Under the pieces are notes generated by a model, which was not told where the DNA came from, did no database searches, and saw nothing but the letters and a program-made list of their open reading frames with translations. A DNA stretch of 64,000 nucleotides, taken from positions 9,145,501 to 9,209,500 of the forward strand of contig JBAIAC010000057.1 of assembly GCA_037349315.1 (NCBI GenBank), written 5' to 3'. Shown here piece after piece: positions 10,330 through 22,600 of the stretch; the stretch's first letter is position 1; each line of letters begins with the position of its first letter. This stretch comes from Chelydra serpentina (Eukaryota; Chordata; Testudines; Chelydridae). A program made the translations under genes and the position numbers.

Positions 10330-11283
10330 TCAGACCAGGTTAGACTCCTTGGCAGCAGGAAACCTTCTACTAGAGCCACCTATCTTGCCAAGTGGAAGAG
10401 ATTTTCAATCTGGTTGGCACAGCGCCATTCATTCCCAACACTAGCCTCAGTGCCTCTTATTCTGGACTACCTCCTCCATCTGAAGCAGCAGGGGCTTTAA
10501 AGCATTATTGTCAATAAGGGTTCACTTGGCCGCCATCTCGGCCTTCCACCCGGGCGCGGAGGGACGCTCTGTCTTTGCTAACCCGAAGGTCAGCCAGTTT
10601 CTAAAAGGTCTCGACAGGCTATACCCTTACGTCCGGCAGCCTGTCCCAGCTTGGGACCTCAACCTGGTCCTTTCTAGGCTCATGGGACCGCCCTTTGAAC
10701 CCTTGGCATCGTACTCCCTGCTCTACCTCTCTCACAAGGTGGCATTCCTGGGAGCAATAACCTCGGCCAGGAGGGTGTCTCAGCTCAGGGCCCTAACATC
10801 AGAGCCTCCCTACACCGTGTTCTATAAGGACAAGGTTCAGCTCAGACCTCATCCTGCTTTCCTCCCAAAGGTTGTGTCGTAGTTTCACATCAACCAGGAC
10901 ATCTTTCTCCCGGTATTCTACCCTAAGCCGCATTGCAGCAGGCAGGGAGAAGAGACTTCACTCACTGGATGTCCGTAGGGCGCTAGCCTTCTACATTGAC
11001 AGAATTAAGCCATTCAGAAAATAGGTCCAGTTATTCATGGCAGTGGCGGAAAGAATGAAAGGTCTGCCTGTCGTCGCAACACATTTAGTCATGGATCATG
11101 TCCTGCATTCATGAGGGCTACAACCCGGCGGGGGTTCCTGCACCTCCGATCACTGCGCTCTGTACCAGGGCACAAGTCTCGTCAACAGCGTTCCTGGCTC
11201 AGATTCCCATTCAGGAAATCTGCAGGGCGGCAACGTGGTCCTCCATACACACTTTTGCCATACGCTATGAGATTACCCAGTAG
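10330..11283 (+). pseudogene. DIRS tyrosine recombinase remnant
   Basis: The N-terminal core-binding part (10303-10500) includes STRATYLAKWKRF and ILDYLLHLKQQGL. After one stop, 10508-10882 continues with VHLAAISAFHPGAEG, QFLKGLDRLYP and AITSARRVSQLRAL, where RR probably includes the first catalytic arginine. Near 10960 comes LDVRRALAFYIDR, and at 11098-11283 IQEICRAATWSSIHTF followed by AIRYEI, whose tyrosine is the likely nucleophile region. The family integrates a circular DNA by site-specific recombination. Stops at about 10500 and 10882 and further frame breaks inactivate it. Confidence 0.85.
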
Positions 11284-11399
11284 CCTTCGGACGAGCAGTG
11301 CTCCAATCAGTGAACGAACTCCAACCCCACCTCCTGAACTTGGGCTTGTGAGTCACATGATTGGAATTGACATGAACAAGCACTTGAAGAAGAAAAAAC

Positions 11400-11702
11400 G
11401 GTTACTCACCTTCTCGTAACTGTTGTTCTTCGAGATGTGTTGTTCATGTCCATTCCAATACCCACCCTCCTTCCCCGCTGTTGGAGTAGCTGGCAAGAAG
11501 GAACTGAGGGGGTGGCGGATCGGCAGGGCCCTTTATTGGGCGCTATGAAGGCATGACCCCAGGGGGCACCCAGGCCGACCCTACGGATGCTGCTAGAGGA
11601 AAATCTTCCAGCTACTGTGCATGTGCGCACGCACACACCTGATTGGGATGGACATGAACAACACATCTCGAAGAACAACAGTTACAAGAAGGTGACTAAC
11701 CA
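11400..11702 (+). repeat. DIRS right terminus with inverted arms
   Basis: Arm 11400-11457 (GGTTACTCACCTTCTCGTAA ...) and arm 11646-11702 are near-perfect reverse complements (57-58 bp) around a 190-bp spacer. Such complementary ends are a DIRS hallmark needed to rebuild the termini. Similar sequence occurs at 36720-36995 and 40190-40520. Confidence 0.8.
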
Positions 11703-11703
11703 G

Positions 11704-12317
11704 TTTTTTTGTGACCTATTACCATTGCCCTCAGCCAGCTACTAATGTATTATTGCTGTCAATATCCAGTGGATCTTGTGGCCTTTTAAAGGATTCTTAC
11801 CGTACACTGGAGGTCTTGCTGTTTGAGTGGATAGGATTTTTGAGTTAAATATTATCTGATGTAACATTATTTATTATCATTATTTACACACTGCCTCATT
11901 TCCACTATATCTTATTCTTATTCTGGGCTGCTGCTGTGAGATGTTTATCTTGCATGTTAGTTAGTTGCATGCAACAATGATGGGGGGAAATTATTCTGTG
12001 CAGACTTTGAAAGAGACAAATCAACACCACGGCTTTGGCCAGGGCCTTCAAAAGCTAATTTGTGAGCAAGTGTCTCACTGAGCTCCTGTTGGAAAGTAGG
12101 CAAAAAGAAACCTTTATTTACCTTCTATCCCTGCTCTCACTGAAGTCAGTGACAAAACTCACATTGACTTCCATGGACACAGGCTTTATAGTATTATGCT
12201 GCAATAAAATCTTTATTGCACCTACTTTATATCTAATCCACCAGGGGCCAAAATGCATGAAGTTCATATTTTGCAAACTGACATAAAACAAATGGCCAGA
12301 TGTACATTGCCATATGA
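11704..12317. other. Intergenic stretch, nothing recognised
   Basis: AT-rich. A small ORF pair around 12062-12321 has no recognisable family. I see no exon-like segment. Confidence 0.45.
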
Positions 12318-12530
12318 CCACAGGACTCGGAATCAGGAGACATGGATTTTAGTCTCAAGTCTGCCACTGACTGGCTGTGAGCTTTTTGACCTTGGGTAAG
12401 AAGTTTTACTTCTGTACCTCAGTTTCCCCATCTTCTAAATGGGCATAATGATATCTACCTTTATGAAGCAGTTTGAAATCCTTAGGTGAAAGGTGCTACC
12501 TAAGTGCAATGCATTATTTTCATTAAAAAA
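12318..12530 (+). mobile_element. MIR-like CORE-SINE
   Basis: Good match to the MIR layout: ACTCGGAATCAGGAGACATGG, TCTGCCACTGACTGGCTGTG, TGACCTTGGGTAAG, CCTCAGTTTCCCCATCTTC and AAATGGGCATAATGATA. Non-coding SINE relic. Confidence 0.75.
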
Positions 12531-14114
12531 CACACATGCACCCTTGATATTTCCCTGCACTTGTATCTTTTTATAGATCCTGTGTTTATTTTACAAATTT
12601 TTGAATATGAGCCCCTCAGGGGACATTTTCATTTTTATAACATGAAAAATATATAGCAGATTATAAATTGTCCGTTGGCTAAATTCACCAGCATTAAAAC
12701 CTTGCAATTGATTAACATTGTCCTCATCTTGTAGCGATGGAGCGGGGGAGCACAGGCTCAAGTGCAAAGTTAGCTGCAAAGGGGGAAAAATGGGCAATGC
12801 TCTTTTCAACTTCATTATGATGGAGCAGGAGGCCTAAAAAGTTTTGTTAGAAAACAAGCAGGATTTTTTTTTTTTTTTTAATCATAGAAATTCAGATCAA
12901 ATCTGTCCTGGAAGAGTCTATGGTGCCTGGAGAACTAGTGAAATGCCAAGAGCTCTGAGCGGAAGCTGAGTGGGGAAGGGATTTTCAGTCACACAGTGTA
13001 AAACCACCAGGGTTTGTTAATACCTATTTCATTTTGATGTCTAGTGAATATGACTGAGTTAGGACATTTTTTGTAAAAGCTTCGATGCCCTCCCCCCACC
13101 TGTAGTCAAGGTGCAAGACCCAGGATAAACATCAGTCCGACAGACCCAGGGAAGGCCAGACTGGATGTTCTTGAGATTCTAATGTAAAAAAGAACTAGGG
13201 GGAAAAAATTCCTTTTGCAAGGAGGGAGCTGTTGGGAGACCCAAAAAACTTCCAACCCCCTCTCAGGTCTTTGTTATCTAACGTAAAGAAGAGGGAGCAA
13301 AAAAGGGCACACATCCAATTAAAAAACAAACACTTGCCAAGTCCCTGTGTAAACTTCTTCATACTTTGGTCCATTCCCCCTGGGGGAAAAGATTATGAAA
13401 TATGCAGAGAAGCAACACAGTACACGCTTTATATTGTTGCAGCCACTTTACCTTTGTGGTGACACATGCTCCTTTGAGCTGCAGCATTGCCAAATATGCA
13501 AGAGTGCCACAAACTCAGGTGGTTTTTTTGTTGTTGTTTTGAAGCTTGTGAGGCATTACTTTTTTTTCCTTTGGCCAAGTAAATGCATTTCCCAGCATAT
13601 TGAAACATGTTATGTCTTTTACTCTTTGTACAACAAAATATGAAAAAGCCACAGGGCACAGTTGGGTCCTAATGGGCCTAGTAGCTGCATACATACTGCA
13701 GCTCTGAACAGTTTCAGGTGGCTTCTAAAATATAGAATACAGTTAGTTCCACTAGAGGGCTCAGAAAGTATGTAAAAGGACTCAATTCCCACACACAATA
13801 ATACCATTCTGTGATTTGGGGGGCTCGGCGGGGGCGGGGGCTGCTCATCCCAAATAATTTCTCAAGCAGGATCACTTCTGGGATTTGAGGAGTAGGATCA
13901 CAGAAAGAGTGGCTAATGGGAGTCAGCTGGGAGCGGAATCAAAGCTCTGTTGATCAGGGAATATGTTTGCTCTGAGATCTCATTAGCTGCCAAATTATTA
14001 ATTTATTAATTAACCCACTCCATTTATTGTTGTGGCATGGCTTTCACTACTGGCTTAGTCCCTGCTGTGTAGCAGCACCAACAGCCGAGAAGCAATGAAG
14101 TGCCACTTATGTGA
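12531..14114. other. Intergenic stretch with homopolymer
   Basis: Contains a T16 run at 12864-12879. Short ORFs on both strands (for example 13232-13462 and 13429-13659) resemble nothing I know. No supported gene. Confidence 0.45.
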
Positions 14115-14252
14115 AAATGCCATAGGGTGACCAGACAGCAAGTGTGAAAAATCAGGACGGGTGGGGGGGTAATAGGAGCCTATATAAGAAAAAGACCCAA
14201 AAATCGGGACTGTCCCTATAAAACCGGGACATCTGGTCACCCTAAAATGCCA
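14115..14252 (+). mobile_element. hAT MITE, TAGGGTGACCAGA family, copy 1
   Basis: Element 14123-14244 (122 bp) with perfect TSDs AAATGCCA at 14115-14122 and 14245-14252. Termini are TAGGGTGACCAGA and TCTGGTCACCCTA, except that position 13 of the left end continues as CAGC. Internal landmarks are AAGTGTGAAAAATC and CCTATATAAGAAAAAG. No coding capacity. Confidence 0.93.
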
Positions 14253-14344
14253 CCTCTTGGAGAAAGCGGAGAGTCAGAGAGAAAGAAGAATAGCTGCTAA
14301 GGGCATGGATTTCCAATGAGTCTGGGTAGTCTATTTGGTTTGTG

Positions 14345-14470
14345 TGGTTTAGGGGTTAGAGCCAAGAATCTGGGAGTCAGGACTTTTAGGTTTTCTTCTC
14401 AGCTGTGAAATTGATTCATTGTATGACTTTGAACAATTGACTTAACTTCTCTGCATCTGTTGAAACAGCA
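14345..14470 (+). mobile_element. MIR-like SINE relic
   Basis: GGGAGTCAGGACTTTTAGG, CTCAGCTGTGAAATTGA and ATGACTTTGAACAATTGACT follow the MIR head and middle. Diverged and partial. Confidence 0.5.
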
Positions 14471-16667
14471 AAAAGTAGCTCCACATGACCTGGGCTAGGG
14501 TTTAAATTAAAATGAAAGAGGAGGATGAGGGACTAATCAACTGCCATCTTCCACAAGCTGACCAGTGAGTGGCTAGAGACTCAGGAGTGGGAGAGGCCAT
14601 CCTGCACCCCCTCTCCCCGGCCTGTGTTCTCTTCCCCAATCCCTGAAGGCCTTCTCAAGTTTCCCACCTGTTGAGGTGGGTGGCCTTTCCCAAAGTGTAA
14701 AATTGTTTAATTTGGAATGAATGGATGTAATGCACACCAGTGCCCTCTACACAGTGGGATGAGAACTGCCCAGCTGTGTGTTGTAGGCACTGTACTGTTA
14801 ATAGCTCATTTGAGATGTTCAGCTAACTCAAATGGTGCTTCTGCTGGAGTGTGGTTTTGTTTTATGTTGCCAGGTCCCCCCATATCCCTGGCAGACCTGC
14901 CTCATGACCCAAGCACCTGGATTTGTACTGTTTACTCTGCATTCTCCCCAGCTGGGGACAATGAAAGCACATCTGTCAGTTTCACTCTTTGTTTACAGTT
15001 TCTAATCATTTTCCCTTTCACATTCTCACTGGCTGGCATGGTGCTGTAATGAGAGCTGATGAACACCTCTGAGTGCCAATGATTCAACAACATTTGCCGG
15101 CTTCATTAGATAAACTACACACTGTGAATAAGTCGCTATCCCCACTGGTTGTTTCCACTGGAATTGGCTTTAGGTTTTGTAAGGGCTTCTCTTCTATAAA
15201 ACGTTGAAGCCACATTTGACCCACCATTGTCTCGTCCACACAGGGAACTGAAAGCAGCTAGGATCTGAAAGGCTGAGGCAGTTTCTTGTTAGCTGATGTT
15301 ACTAGCTTGAACTTTCTAATGAGCAGCTGAAGTAAATGAAACTGCATGTCTGTGCAGTAATCAGGCAATAAGGAGACTCCACATTGGCTTATCCTGGATT
15401 CAACAGGCTAAACAAGGGAAAAATATGAACAGGCAGTGAAAACAAGTCCTCTGAGGTTCTATGAGATATTTGAAGGTGACAGCAGCACCAAAATGGAATT
15501 AGTCAGAGCATTAGCAGGCTCACATAGTTGAAATACCAAAAAGCAAGTCAGCTTCAGCTCCTGGTTCAGTTCGTGCTAGGAAGAGATGTCTGAGCTTTGA
15601 ACAGAATAATTTTTTTTTTTGTTTGGATGTCAAGTGTTCTGCTTTGCATGGAAATTAGACTAGACTCACGGCTCATTTCTTTGCATCCAGGAAACGGAAG
15701 GTAACTGATATCGGGGAAGACTGATGGAAAGATTGTATCCATGACAACCAGCAGATATGGCCTTGCTGCCCAGATGGCTGGTGCCTGATTGGTTCCCATG
15801 TCCTCCCAGGTTGTGTTCCCAACCCCAATGGGTCCCTTTGCTCAGGACACCTATTGTCTCTAACTTGGTGCTCTGGAGACAGGTGGCAAATTCCCAAATA
15901 AAAAGAGGCTCTCCTAGGCATCAGTTTAACCAGTGCATGCTCTTTTAGCAAAACCCACCTCAGGCTGCATGTGCCCACGCCAAATAATCCTCCTGCAGAT
16001 TTCTGGGGCTCAGGTCAAAAACTCTGGTCCATGACTAGAGCTCCTAGGTGCTATTGTGATATTTACAATAATAATTAATGTGGAAGCAGTGGACTGGATG
16101 GGGTCAGTGATCCCACAATCACTTCACAGAACCAGGAACCTTCTCCAAAGGAAAATACAGTAAATGGTGCCATAAGAATCACAACTTGGTTTGAGTAGAT
16201 GAGACGGCTTAATTCTTGCAAGAACTGGCCACATGAGCAACATCAGGAGAGAGTGTGAGGCTCATGTTTGTGTTTGCAGAAGTTGCAGGTATTTGTCCTG
16301 TTAATAGGCCCTCACTACACATTGAACACCCTCTTCCAGGAAAATTAGAGTTAGAGAACTGATCGCGTTCCCTAAGGAACTCACTGTACCATAATCTGCA
16401 GTGATGTATTTTCCGCATTCCGGCTGCTGCCTGGACCTGCCTCGGAAAGCAGTGGCATTTCAGGCAGCTGTAATCACACACGGCGGCGAATACAACGGAA
16501 AGAAATCCCCCACAAAAGGAAAAAGTAATTGGTCATTAAAAACGCCAGCCAAAGTTTCTCATTTACAGAGCTACTGTTTTATGTCTAAAAAGTGATACTT
16601 GCACCACGCAAAGGAAAAATGACTCTGGGATCAAAACAAGATTTTATCCCATTATGGTGGTAAGAGG
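14471..16667. other. Intergenic stretch, no supported gene
   Basis: Several ORFs of 60-110 codons occur (for example 14717-15049 and 15673-15978), but they overlap in opposite frames, lack recognisable motifs and have no clear splice context. Confidence 0.45.
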
Positions 16668-17174
16668 AGAGGAGATTGGGACTTTTCAGCTTGGAAAAGA
16701 GACGACTAAGGGGGGATATGATTGAGGTCTATTAAATCATGACTGGTGTGGAGGAACTAAATAAGAAAGTGTTATTTACTCCTTCTCATAACACAAGAAC
16801 TAGGGGTCACCAAGTTAAATTAAAAGGCAGCACGTTTAAAACAAACAAAAGGAAGTATTTCTTTGCACAACGCAGTCAACCTGTGGAACTCTTTGCCAGA
16901 GGATGTTGTGAAGGCCAAGACTATAACAGGGTTCGAAAAAGAACTAGATAAATTCATGGAGGATAGGTCCATCAGTGGCTGTTAGCCAGGATGGGCAGTG
17001 TGGTATCCCTACCTTCTGTTTGCCAGAAGCTGGGAATGGGCGACAGGGGATGGATCACTTAATGATTACCTGGTCTATTCATTCCCTCTGAAGCACCTGG
17101 CATTGGCTACTGTCGGAAGACAGTATACTGGGCTAGATGGACGTTTGGTCTGACCTAGTATGGCTGTTTTTATG
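16668..17174 (+). mobile_element. CR1 LINE 3'-end fragment
   Basis: About 500 bp of CR1 3' region: TTTTCAGCTTGGAAAAGAGA, CATAACACAAGAACTAGGGG, TTTAAAACAAACAAAAGGAA, GAACTAGATAAATTCATGGA, TGGGCTAGATGGACGTTTGG and the terminal CTAGTATGGCTGTTTTTATG. Shares the same blocks with 31630-32037 and 53946-54419. 5' truncated; the ORF at 16739-16951 is part of it. Confidence 0.9.
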
Positions 17175-17184
17175 TTTTGCTCTT

Positions 17185-17400
17185 ATGAGAGGATGACGGG
17201 ACTCCTGAGTTCTAATCCTGGCTCTGCCACTGATTTGCTCCGTGACATGTTCCTCAGTTTCCCCATCTGCACAACAGGAATAACAGCAATGTACTAGAAG
17301 GTCATTTCAGATTAGTGCATTTTAAAAAACAAAATATATAAACACCTACTGCACAGGGTTGTTGTAAGGCTTAATTAACAATGTCTGAATGCATGCCGAG
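17185..17400 (+). mobile_element. MIR-like CORE-SINE
   Basis: CTGAGTTCTAATCCTGGCTC, TGCCACTGATTTGCTCCGTG, CCTCAGTTTCCCCATCTGCA and GCACAGGGTTGTTGTAAGGC match successive MIR blocks. Confidence 0.7.
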
Positions 17401-18439
17401 TGCAGACCACACTGATCTTGCTCAGTAAATAATAGCCTTGGTAATGGGACTCATCCTGCAAATTTGTGCTTGCAATCCCATTACATTTATTTGTGTGAGT
17501 AAAGGCTGGTGGGATCTGGCCTGAAGTTTGTAAAATGATCTGAGACTGCCGGATAAACATTATATAGGAAGACAGGGATACAATTTTGAGTCTCAGAAAG
17601 TATAGAAATATACAGGAGAATAAAGAGATACACATTATCCGTATACCTCCTAACTTACAATACAATCCTCTAGTACAACACACAGTTAAAAAGATGTTCC
17701 TGATGCATCTTGGCTCCAGAAAGGAGAAGCGGACAGATAAGATGACTCAGGGGATCACTATTCCTAGGCAGCTAGGCTGAGTAGCTATGGTGTGTGCATT
17801 CTTATACAGGGTTCACAAAGGGGCCAGTAAATCAAACAGCTTTTAATGCGAAGAGGAGAATTGTACCTGTGGCCAAGCTTGGGAAAGCTGGTTGTTTGTT
17901 GTTTCAATGGATGTTACTTTCACATACATCACAATCACTCTGAAAGGGAACACGTTTATCAACCAAAAGCCAGCCAGCTTCAGATGCTAAAATGTCTCCT
18001 GCTGTAAATGAAGAGAATTTGGATTTTGAAACTGGAGAAAACAAACAGCAATGCAGCATTTTGAGTTTTTCAGTTAATTTAATACTGTGAAAGGGGCCAT
18101 TTGAGAGCTTTGGAGACCTCTGTGTCTCCATCAAAGCCATAATGCTGCCCCAAACAAAGACCTCCGCACTTACCTGAAAGAACATTGGAAAGGAAGAAGG
18201 TTGTTTAGCTTCATTTAGCCATTGTGCTCTCTTGGGTGCCAACACTGGAGCCACCTTGCATGGTAGCCTTTTAGCTGGGAAATACAAATTGGACTGAGAC
18301 CACTACCTCATTTCACCTATCGAGAAAACACTCAGTCACCATTGCCCTGACATCACCTGGAAACCTAAAAATGAGGCTCCATATTCTGTTACCAGTCTCC
18401 TGTATCTTTCAGGGTTGTCTAGTGCAGGAATGAAACTTC
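17401..18439. other. Intergenic stretch, nothing recognised
   Basis: ORFs at 17375-17683 and 17904-18287 (minus) have no recognised family or promoter context. Confidence 0.4.
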
Positions 18440-18560
18440 ATAAGGAAGGCAGTGTTTCCTATTGGTTACAGCAGCAGACTTGGGTTCAGGATTCTTGTAT
18501 TCTATGCCCAGCTCAGCCACGGAATTGCTATGAGCGTTATCTAATCTAATTTGGGGATAC
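18440..18560 (+). mobile_element. MIR-like SINE relic
   Basis: Contains ATTGGTTACAGCAGCAGACT, TGGGTTCAGGATTCTTG and CCCAGCTCAGCCACGGAATTG, resembling the MIR head. Short and diverged. Confidence 0.45.
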
Positions 18561-18950
18561 TATGTAGCCACCTTTGCGAAGTTCTTTGAGGTCTTTGTGT
18601 AAATGAAACAGCACAAGCACTATCGTGCTAATACTCGTGCAGTGTTGTTGTTTTTTCAGTAAAAAAAATAAAGCTTGAATGTACAGTTTTACTGTGAACT
18701 GTGGCTTGTGTGATTTGATACTTTGACTCTTCAGCATCCCTGGGTGCGGATCTTTCTGTTCCCTTCAAATTAAAGAAATCTTCATTTCCATAAAGCTCAG
18801 TATTTCCTGTCTTTTGTCAAGCATGTGGTCAACATGCAAATCTTTCTGCTGTGAAATATGAGCAAATTTCAGCATCTCAGTAGAGCCATCAGGAGTCAGT
18901 AGTGGATTCTCTCCCTATCTCTCTAGTTGAATTCCAACACGCTTTGCTGC

Positions 18951-19000
18951 TTAAATAAATCTGTTAGTCTCTAAGGTGCCACAAGTACTCCTGTTCTTCC
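18951..19000 (+). repeat. Short retroelement 3'-tail fragment
   Basis: AATAAATCTGTTAGTCTCTA followed by AGGTGCCACAAGTACTCCTG is a sequence very common in turtle genomes. It also occurs at 32960-33040 in this window. I suspect a Penelope-like 3' end, but the window does not prove this. Confidence 0.5.
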
Positions 19001-19984
19001 CTCTGGATAGTGGCCATTAACCCCCCACAATAATGTTGAAAATTGTCTTGCATTCTTACTGATTACTGTACCACTATTAAGTGCTAGAAAAATACTAGTG
19101 CTGTAAACAGAGCACCCCATCCAGGGCCATGTGCATGCCAACTTTTTAACGCACCAAAAGGAAACTACTTTACTTTATTTTTAATATATTTTCACTCTTT
19201 ACAATAGCAATAATGATTTCTGGGTCAGAAAATTCACAGCAGTTAATGGCCAGCTGGGTCAAGGTTATATCCTCAGTTGCTCCACATGATTGTTAAAGAC
19301 CTGCTCTTACAAGACTTCCAGGGAGATCTCCTCTTTGAAGTCAATAGGAGTTCTGCATGCCAACTGGTGGGAAATGCCCTCTCTGCCAGTAATGCCTTAA
19401 ATATATCACTTCACTTGGACATCAGGGCTGGATGATTCCTAAAGTGTGGAGGAATCAAGGCCAGTGCCACCATGGTGGAATTTCCAAAGGTCAGCTTCAT
19501 GGGGCCTAGATTTGATCTTAAAGGGTTGGAAACAGCCACTTTGCTGTCTTGCTAGAAAGCCCCATGCCATTCATGCTTCTGTCAGCATTCATCATATAAG
19601 TCAGTCTGATACAATTCAAGAACATAAAGAAGTACTAAAAGTGACATGGATTTTGCAAACAAATGAAAGGAAAATAAGTCAGATGTTAGGTCTTCCAGCA
19701 TTGATGCTATCTCTTTAACATTGCTATTTAAAGCAGGTTTAATTCTGCACCAGCTGGAGGATGATCCTAGCCATACTGCCCTATGCATATCAAGCAACAA
19801 GGAGCACTCCTAGAAAGCTCTGGAGTTAGATGAAATTATCCTAGACAAAACTCATCTCAACTTGCTCTCACAGTAATTGATATGGGGCCTAATTGTCCAT
19901 AACAAGAATTCACTAGTACTATTATGGCTGTTTCATACTCCACAAGACTTTCATCTCAGGCTTGCGGATTTACAGTACTGAGGT
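19001..19984. other. Intergenic stretch, nothing recognised
   Basis: No gene or clear repeat. The ORF at 19446-19718 has no recognisable motif. Confidence 0.4.
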
Positions 19985-20180
19985 GTGGTTTAAGCACAGG
20001 ACTGGGAGCCAGGAAATCTTAAGCTTGGCTCTGACACTATGTCTCTCTATGATGTTGGGGAATTCTCTGCTTCGGTTTCTGTACAACAGAGGATAATATG
20101 GACCCACCTCACTGGCCTGTTGTGAAGATTATTTAGTAATTAGTTAATATCTATTTAATGCACTCTGGAGAGTAAAAGTG
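19985..20180 (+). mobile_element. MIR-like CORE-SINE
   Basis: TTTAAGCACAGGACTGGGAG, TTGGCTCTGACACTATG, CTGCTTCGGTTTCTGTACAA and GGCCTGTTGTGAAGATTA follow MIR order. Diverged. Confidence 0.6.
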
Positions 20181-20544
20181 GGATTTTCAAAAGTGATCAG
20201 TACTGACCTAATCCTGCTCCCCTTGAGTCAATTGCCCAGGCCAATGAGAATGCAGGATCGGGACCTTAAATTGTTAACTCCTGGGGGCAGAAACTGTATT
20301 TTTGTGCTTTGTACATTGCCGGTTCTTAGCAAACAATAGAAAAATACTTTTAGCTCTCTCAATATGATGTTTGACCCTTAGCTGTACCTATCTTTTAAAA
20401 AATTGTTTATTTAACAGTTTTATAATGAAATACAAAAAAAATTTTTTGCAGAAGGTGGACAGAAGGAGCAGAGTGTTACATTTTTCTACTTGGGAGGGAT
20501 AGCAGATAAGAATAGCAATTTATTATTAATACTTCACATTCCTA

Positions 20545-20745
20545 AAGCACCTGTCATCTGAGTATCTCTCCATAAACCCTACAAAGCTGGATATGTATCA
20601 ATGTCCCTAGTTTATGGAGAAACTGAAGAATGGGACTTGCACAAGGTTGAACAGTGAGTTAATGTCAGACTCAGAAAACAGACCCCAGATTGATGGCCTG
20701 TCCATCTCCTGCTCTAATCACTAGCTTGTACTGCCTCCCACTAAT
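20545..20745 (-). mobile_element. MIR-like SINE relic, minus orientation
   Basis: GAGAAACTGAAGAATGGGAC, TTGCACAAGGTTGAACAGTG and CTCTAATCACTAG correspond to the reverse complement of MIR. Confidence 0.5.
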
Positions 20746-20827
20746 TTAACCTCACTACGCCCTTCTTGTGGGAGTATGTTCCAGTGTTATATATACAATG
20801 AAGGCAGCATACAACTCAGCTTAAAGC

Positions 20828-20935
20828 TTAGGGGGGAGATTTTCCATGGCACACATGGCAGTTGGGCACCCCATTCCAGTTGGGCAGTGAGAGTGAGCAT
20901 CTAGCTGCCTTTTGTGCCTTTGAAAATCTCCCTTA
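20828..20935. mobile_element. Small MITE-like element with TTA flanks
   Basis: Inverted ends GGGAGATTTTC (from 20834) and GAAAATCTCCC (to 20932), with inner CACACATGGCAGTTGGGCACC against AGCTGCCTTTTGTGCC. TTA occurs on each side (20828-20830 and 20933-20935), as PIF/Harbinger elements duplicate TTA/TAA, but three bases may match by chance. Confidence 0.5.
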
Positions 20936-21457
20936 CCAGGAGAAATATGTACACATCACAGTTGGTTACAAACAGTACTTAAAACCATCCAAAACCACGA
21001 GTGGCTTTATGATCTAAGGAATTCAGGGACTCCTGTGAATATGGTACCTTCTGTATGTATTCAGTTATTTTCGTATATATTAGGGAAGATCCTGTCACTG
21101 ACCAGTGTTACTATTCAAACAATGCATGTAAATGCCTATGCACAACCACTGAGCTTTGTCTTTAAAGACATGTTACCATATGTTGAGATACTGGTCTGTT
21201 TTATGTCTTCAGCTGTACATATCTTCAGACAGGTTGATTTGATCTATCCTCCCTCTCCCTATTTTGGCCAAGAAATCTTGAGGCTTCATCTCCACTTCCT
21301 TCTGCTTAATGCTTGAAAGACAACAGAAGTGATTTTTCTGGGTAAGCATATTCATATATCCTCCATCTCCTTCCTTTTAGACCTTTGTTTGCCTCCACTC
21401 TCAATAACTTTATTCCTTGACCTGGATTTCTCCTTTTCCTCTCACATCTAAGTCTGT

Positions 21458-21760
21458 AAATTCATAGATCTTAAGGCCAGAAGACACCATTATGATCATC
21501 TAGACCAATGATACCGCCTGTATAACACGGACCATATATTTTTAACCAAGAATTCCTGCATCAAGCCCTTATCTTGTGATCAAGGATGTTTTTGTTTTTA
21601 AAACATCCAATCTTGATGTAAATACTTCAGGTGATGGAGAATCTACCATATCCCTTGGTAAGTTCCAGTACTTAATCACTCTGACTTCATCTCCTCTTAT
21701 CACTCGTTCTCAGGCTCCACATCAGAAAATTGCTTAGCCCAGCTCTGGTTAAAAACAGAT
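21458..21760 (-). mobile_element. CR1 LINE 3'-end fragment, minus strand
   Basis: Contains TTAAGGCCAGAAGACACCAT, TATGATCATCTAGACCAATG, AAACATCCAATCTTGATGTA and GGTGATGGAGAATCTACCAT, a turtle/bird CR1 subfamily 3' region read from the opposite strand. Non-coding, 5' truncated. Confidence 0.8.
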
Positions 21761-21904
21761 ATAATTTAAAAATAATTCAGATAGGAAAACATTCTCCCCT
21801 GGTGTTCCCCTGGAGGAGCCTCTGATCAGGCAAGTCAAGGGGAAATGAAAAAGGGACTAATTCAGTCTCTTTTTTGTAATTTGGTAAACAGAGCAACTTA
21901 ATCT

Positions 21905-22010
21905 AGTGGACCAACTTTGGTAGTGGGAGCCACAAGTTCCTACATGCAAACCCTAACTCTGACACTCACTCGCTGGGTGGCCTTGGGTAAACCAATTAGC
22001 CTTTGTCCAT
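21905..22010 (+). mobile_element. MIR-like SINE relic
   Basis: AACCCTAACTCTGACACTCA followed by CTCGCTGGGTGGCCTTGGGT resembles the MIR middle block. Short. Confidence 0.4.
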
Positions 22011-22084
22011 GCTAGACATTTGCTCTTTACATTTCCCAGCCTTACTACCACTGGTTTGGCTCTCCTGGTAGGTATGGGATAACT

Positions 22085-22600
22085 TACCTCTAGATGAAAA
22101 GCTTAATTCTTGTATCGGGAAGGCAGCAACCACATTCGGCCGACACTGAACACCAAGATACGGATCTATCAGACATACTGCTGTATTGTGAGACCTGGTC
22201 TGCCTACAGCAGCCGTGAGAGAAAGCTAAATACCTTTCATACTCAAATGGAAATCCAATGTTCTTGACACCAAAGTACTTGAGAAAACAAAATTACCAAG
22301 TCCAGTTGCTATTCTCAAACACTCAGATGTCTCTGTTAGACTGTCAGCTGTACACCAGGTGGACAAAGGCCACATTCCAAAGGGTGTACTGTATGGATGC
22401 TTCAAGGCCACGGGGCCAACCTAGGCTCAGGTTCCAGGATGTTCACAAGAGGGACGTGAAAACGTCCAGCATCAACCGCAGAAGCTGGGAAGATGCATCT
22501 AGAAACAGGCTATGCTGGAGGGCTGTGGTGCATCAGGAGTCAAAGAGGCTGAAGAAAGGTGGTTGGGAGAGAGGAAAGCGCAAGGGACCTCAAGTGTAGA
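22085..22600 (+). pseudogene. C-terminal tail of a LINE reverse transcriptase polyprotein
   Basis: Frame pieces read LDEKLNSCIGKAATTFGRH near 22094-22150, then, in the frame 22258-22599, a block with RGQPRLRFQDVHKRDVKT, NRRSWEDASRNRLCWRAVVH. These match the layout of the C-terminus of a widespread non-LTR element (I.RIGKA...FG, then RMDDGR, RGRPQLRFKDVCKRDLK, W...A.DR..WR). The middle is broken by stops and a deletion, so it is a dead fragment. It lies about 550 bp upstream of the RPS6KA1 CpG island. It should not be mistaken for a host exon. Confidence 0.75.

Larger units (their letters stand above)
7340..11703 (+). mobile_element. 5'-truncated DIRS-like tyrosine-recombinase retrotransposon
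   Basis: Domains follow DIRS order: gag-like (about 7375-8240), reverse transcriptase (8274 to about 8860), RNase H (about 9090-9290 and 9713-9790, split by a hAT insertion), tyrosine recombinase (about 10330-11283), then the right terminus with its complementary arms (11400-11702). The left inverted terminus is missing; the element begins inside gag next to a SINE. DIRS elements integrate with a tyrosine recombinase instead of an integrase and leave no target duplication. Several frameshifts and stops show it is dead. Two further terminus-bearing remnants lie in intron 2 of RPS6KA1, and a probable third in intron 1. Confidence 0.88.
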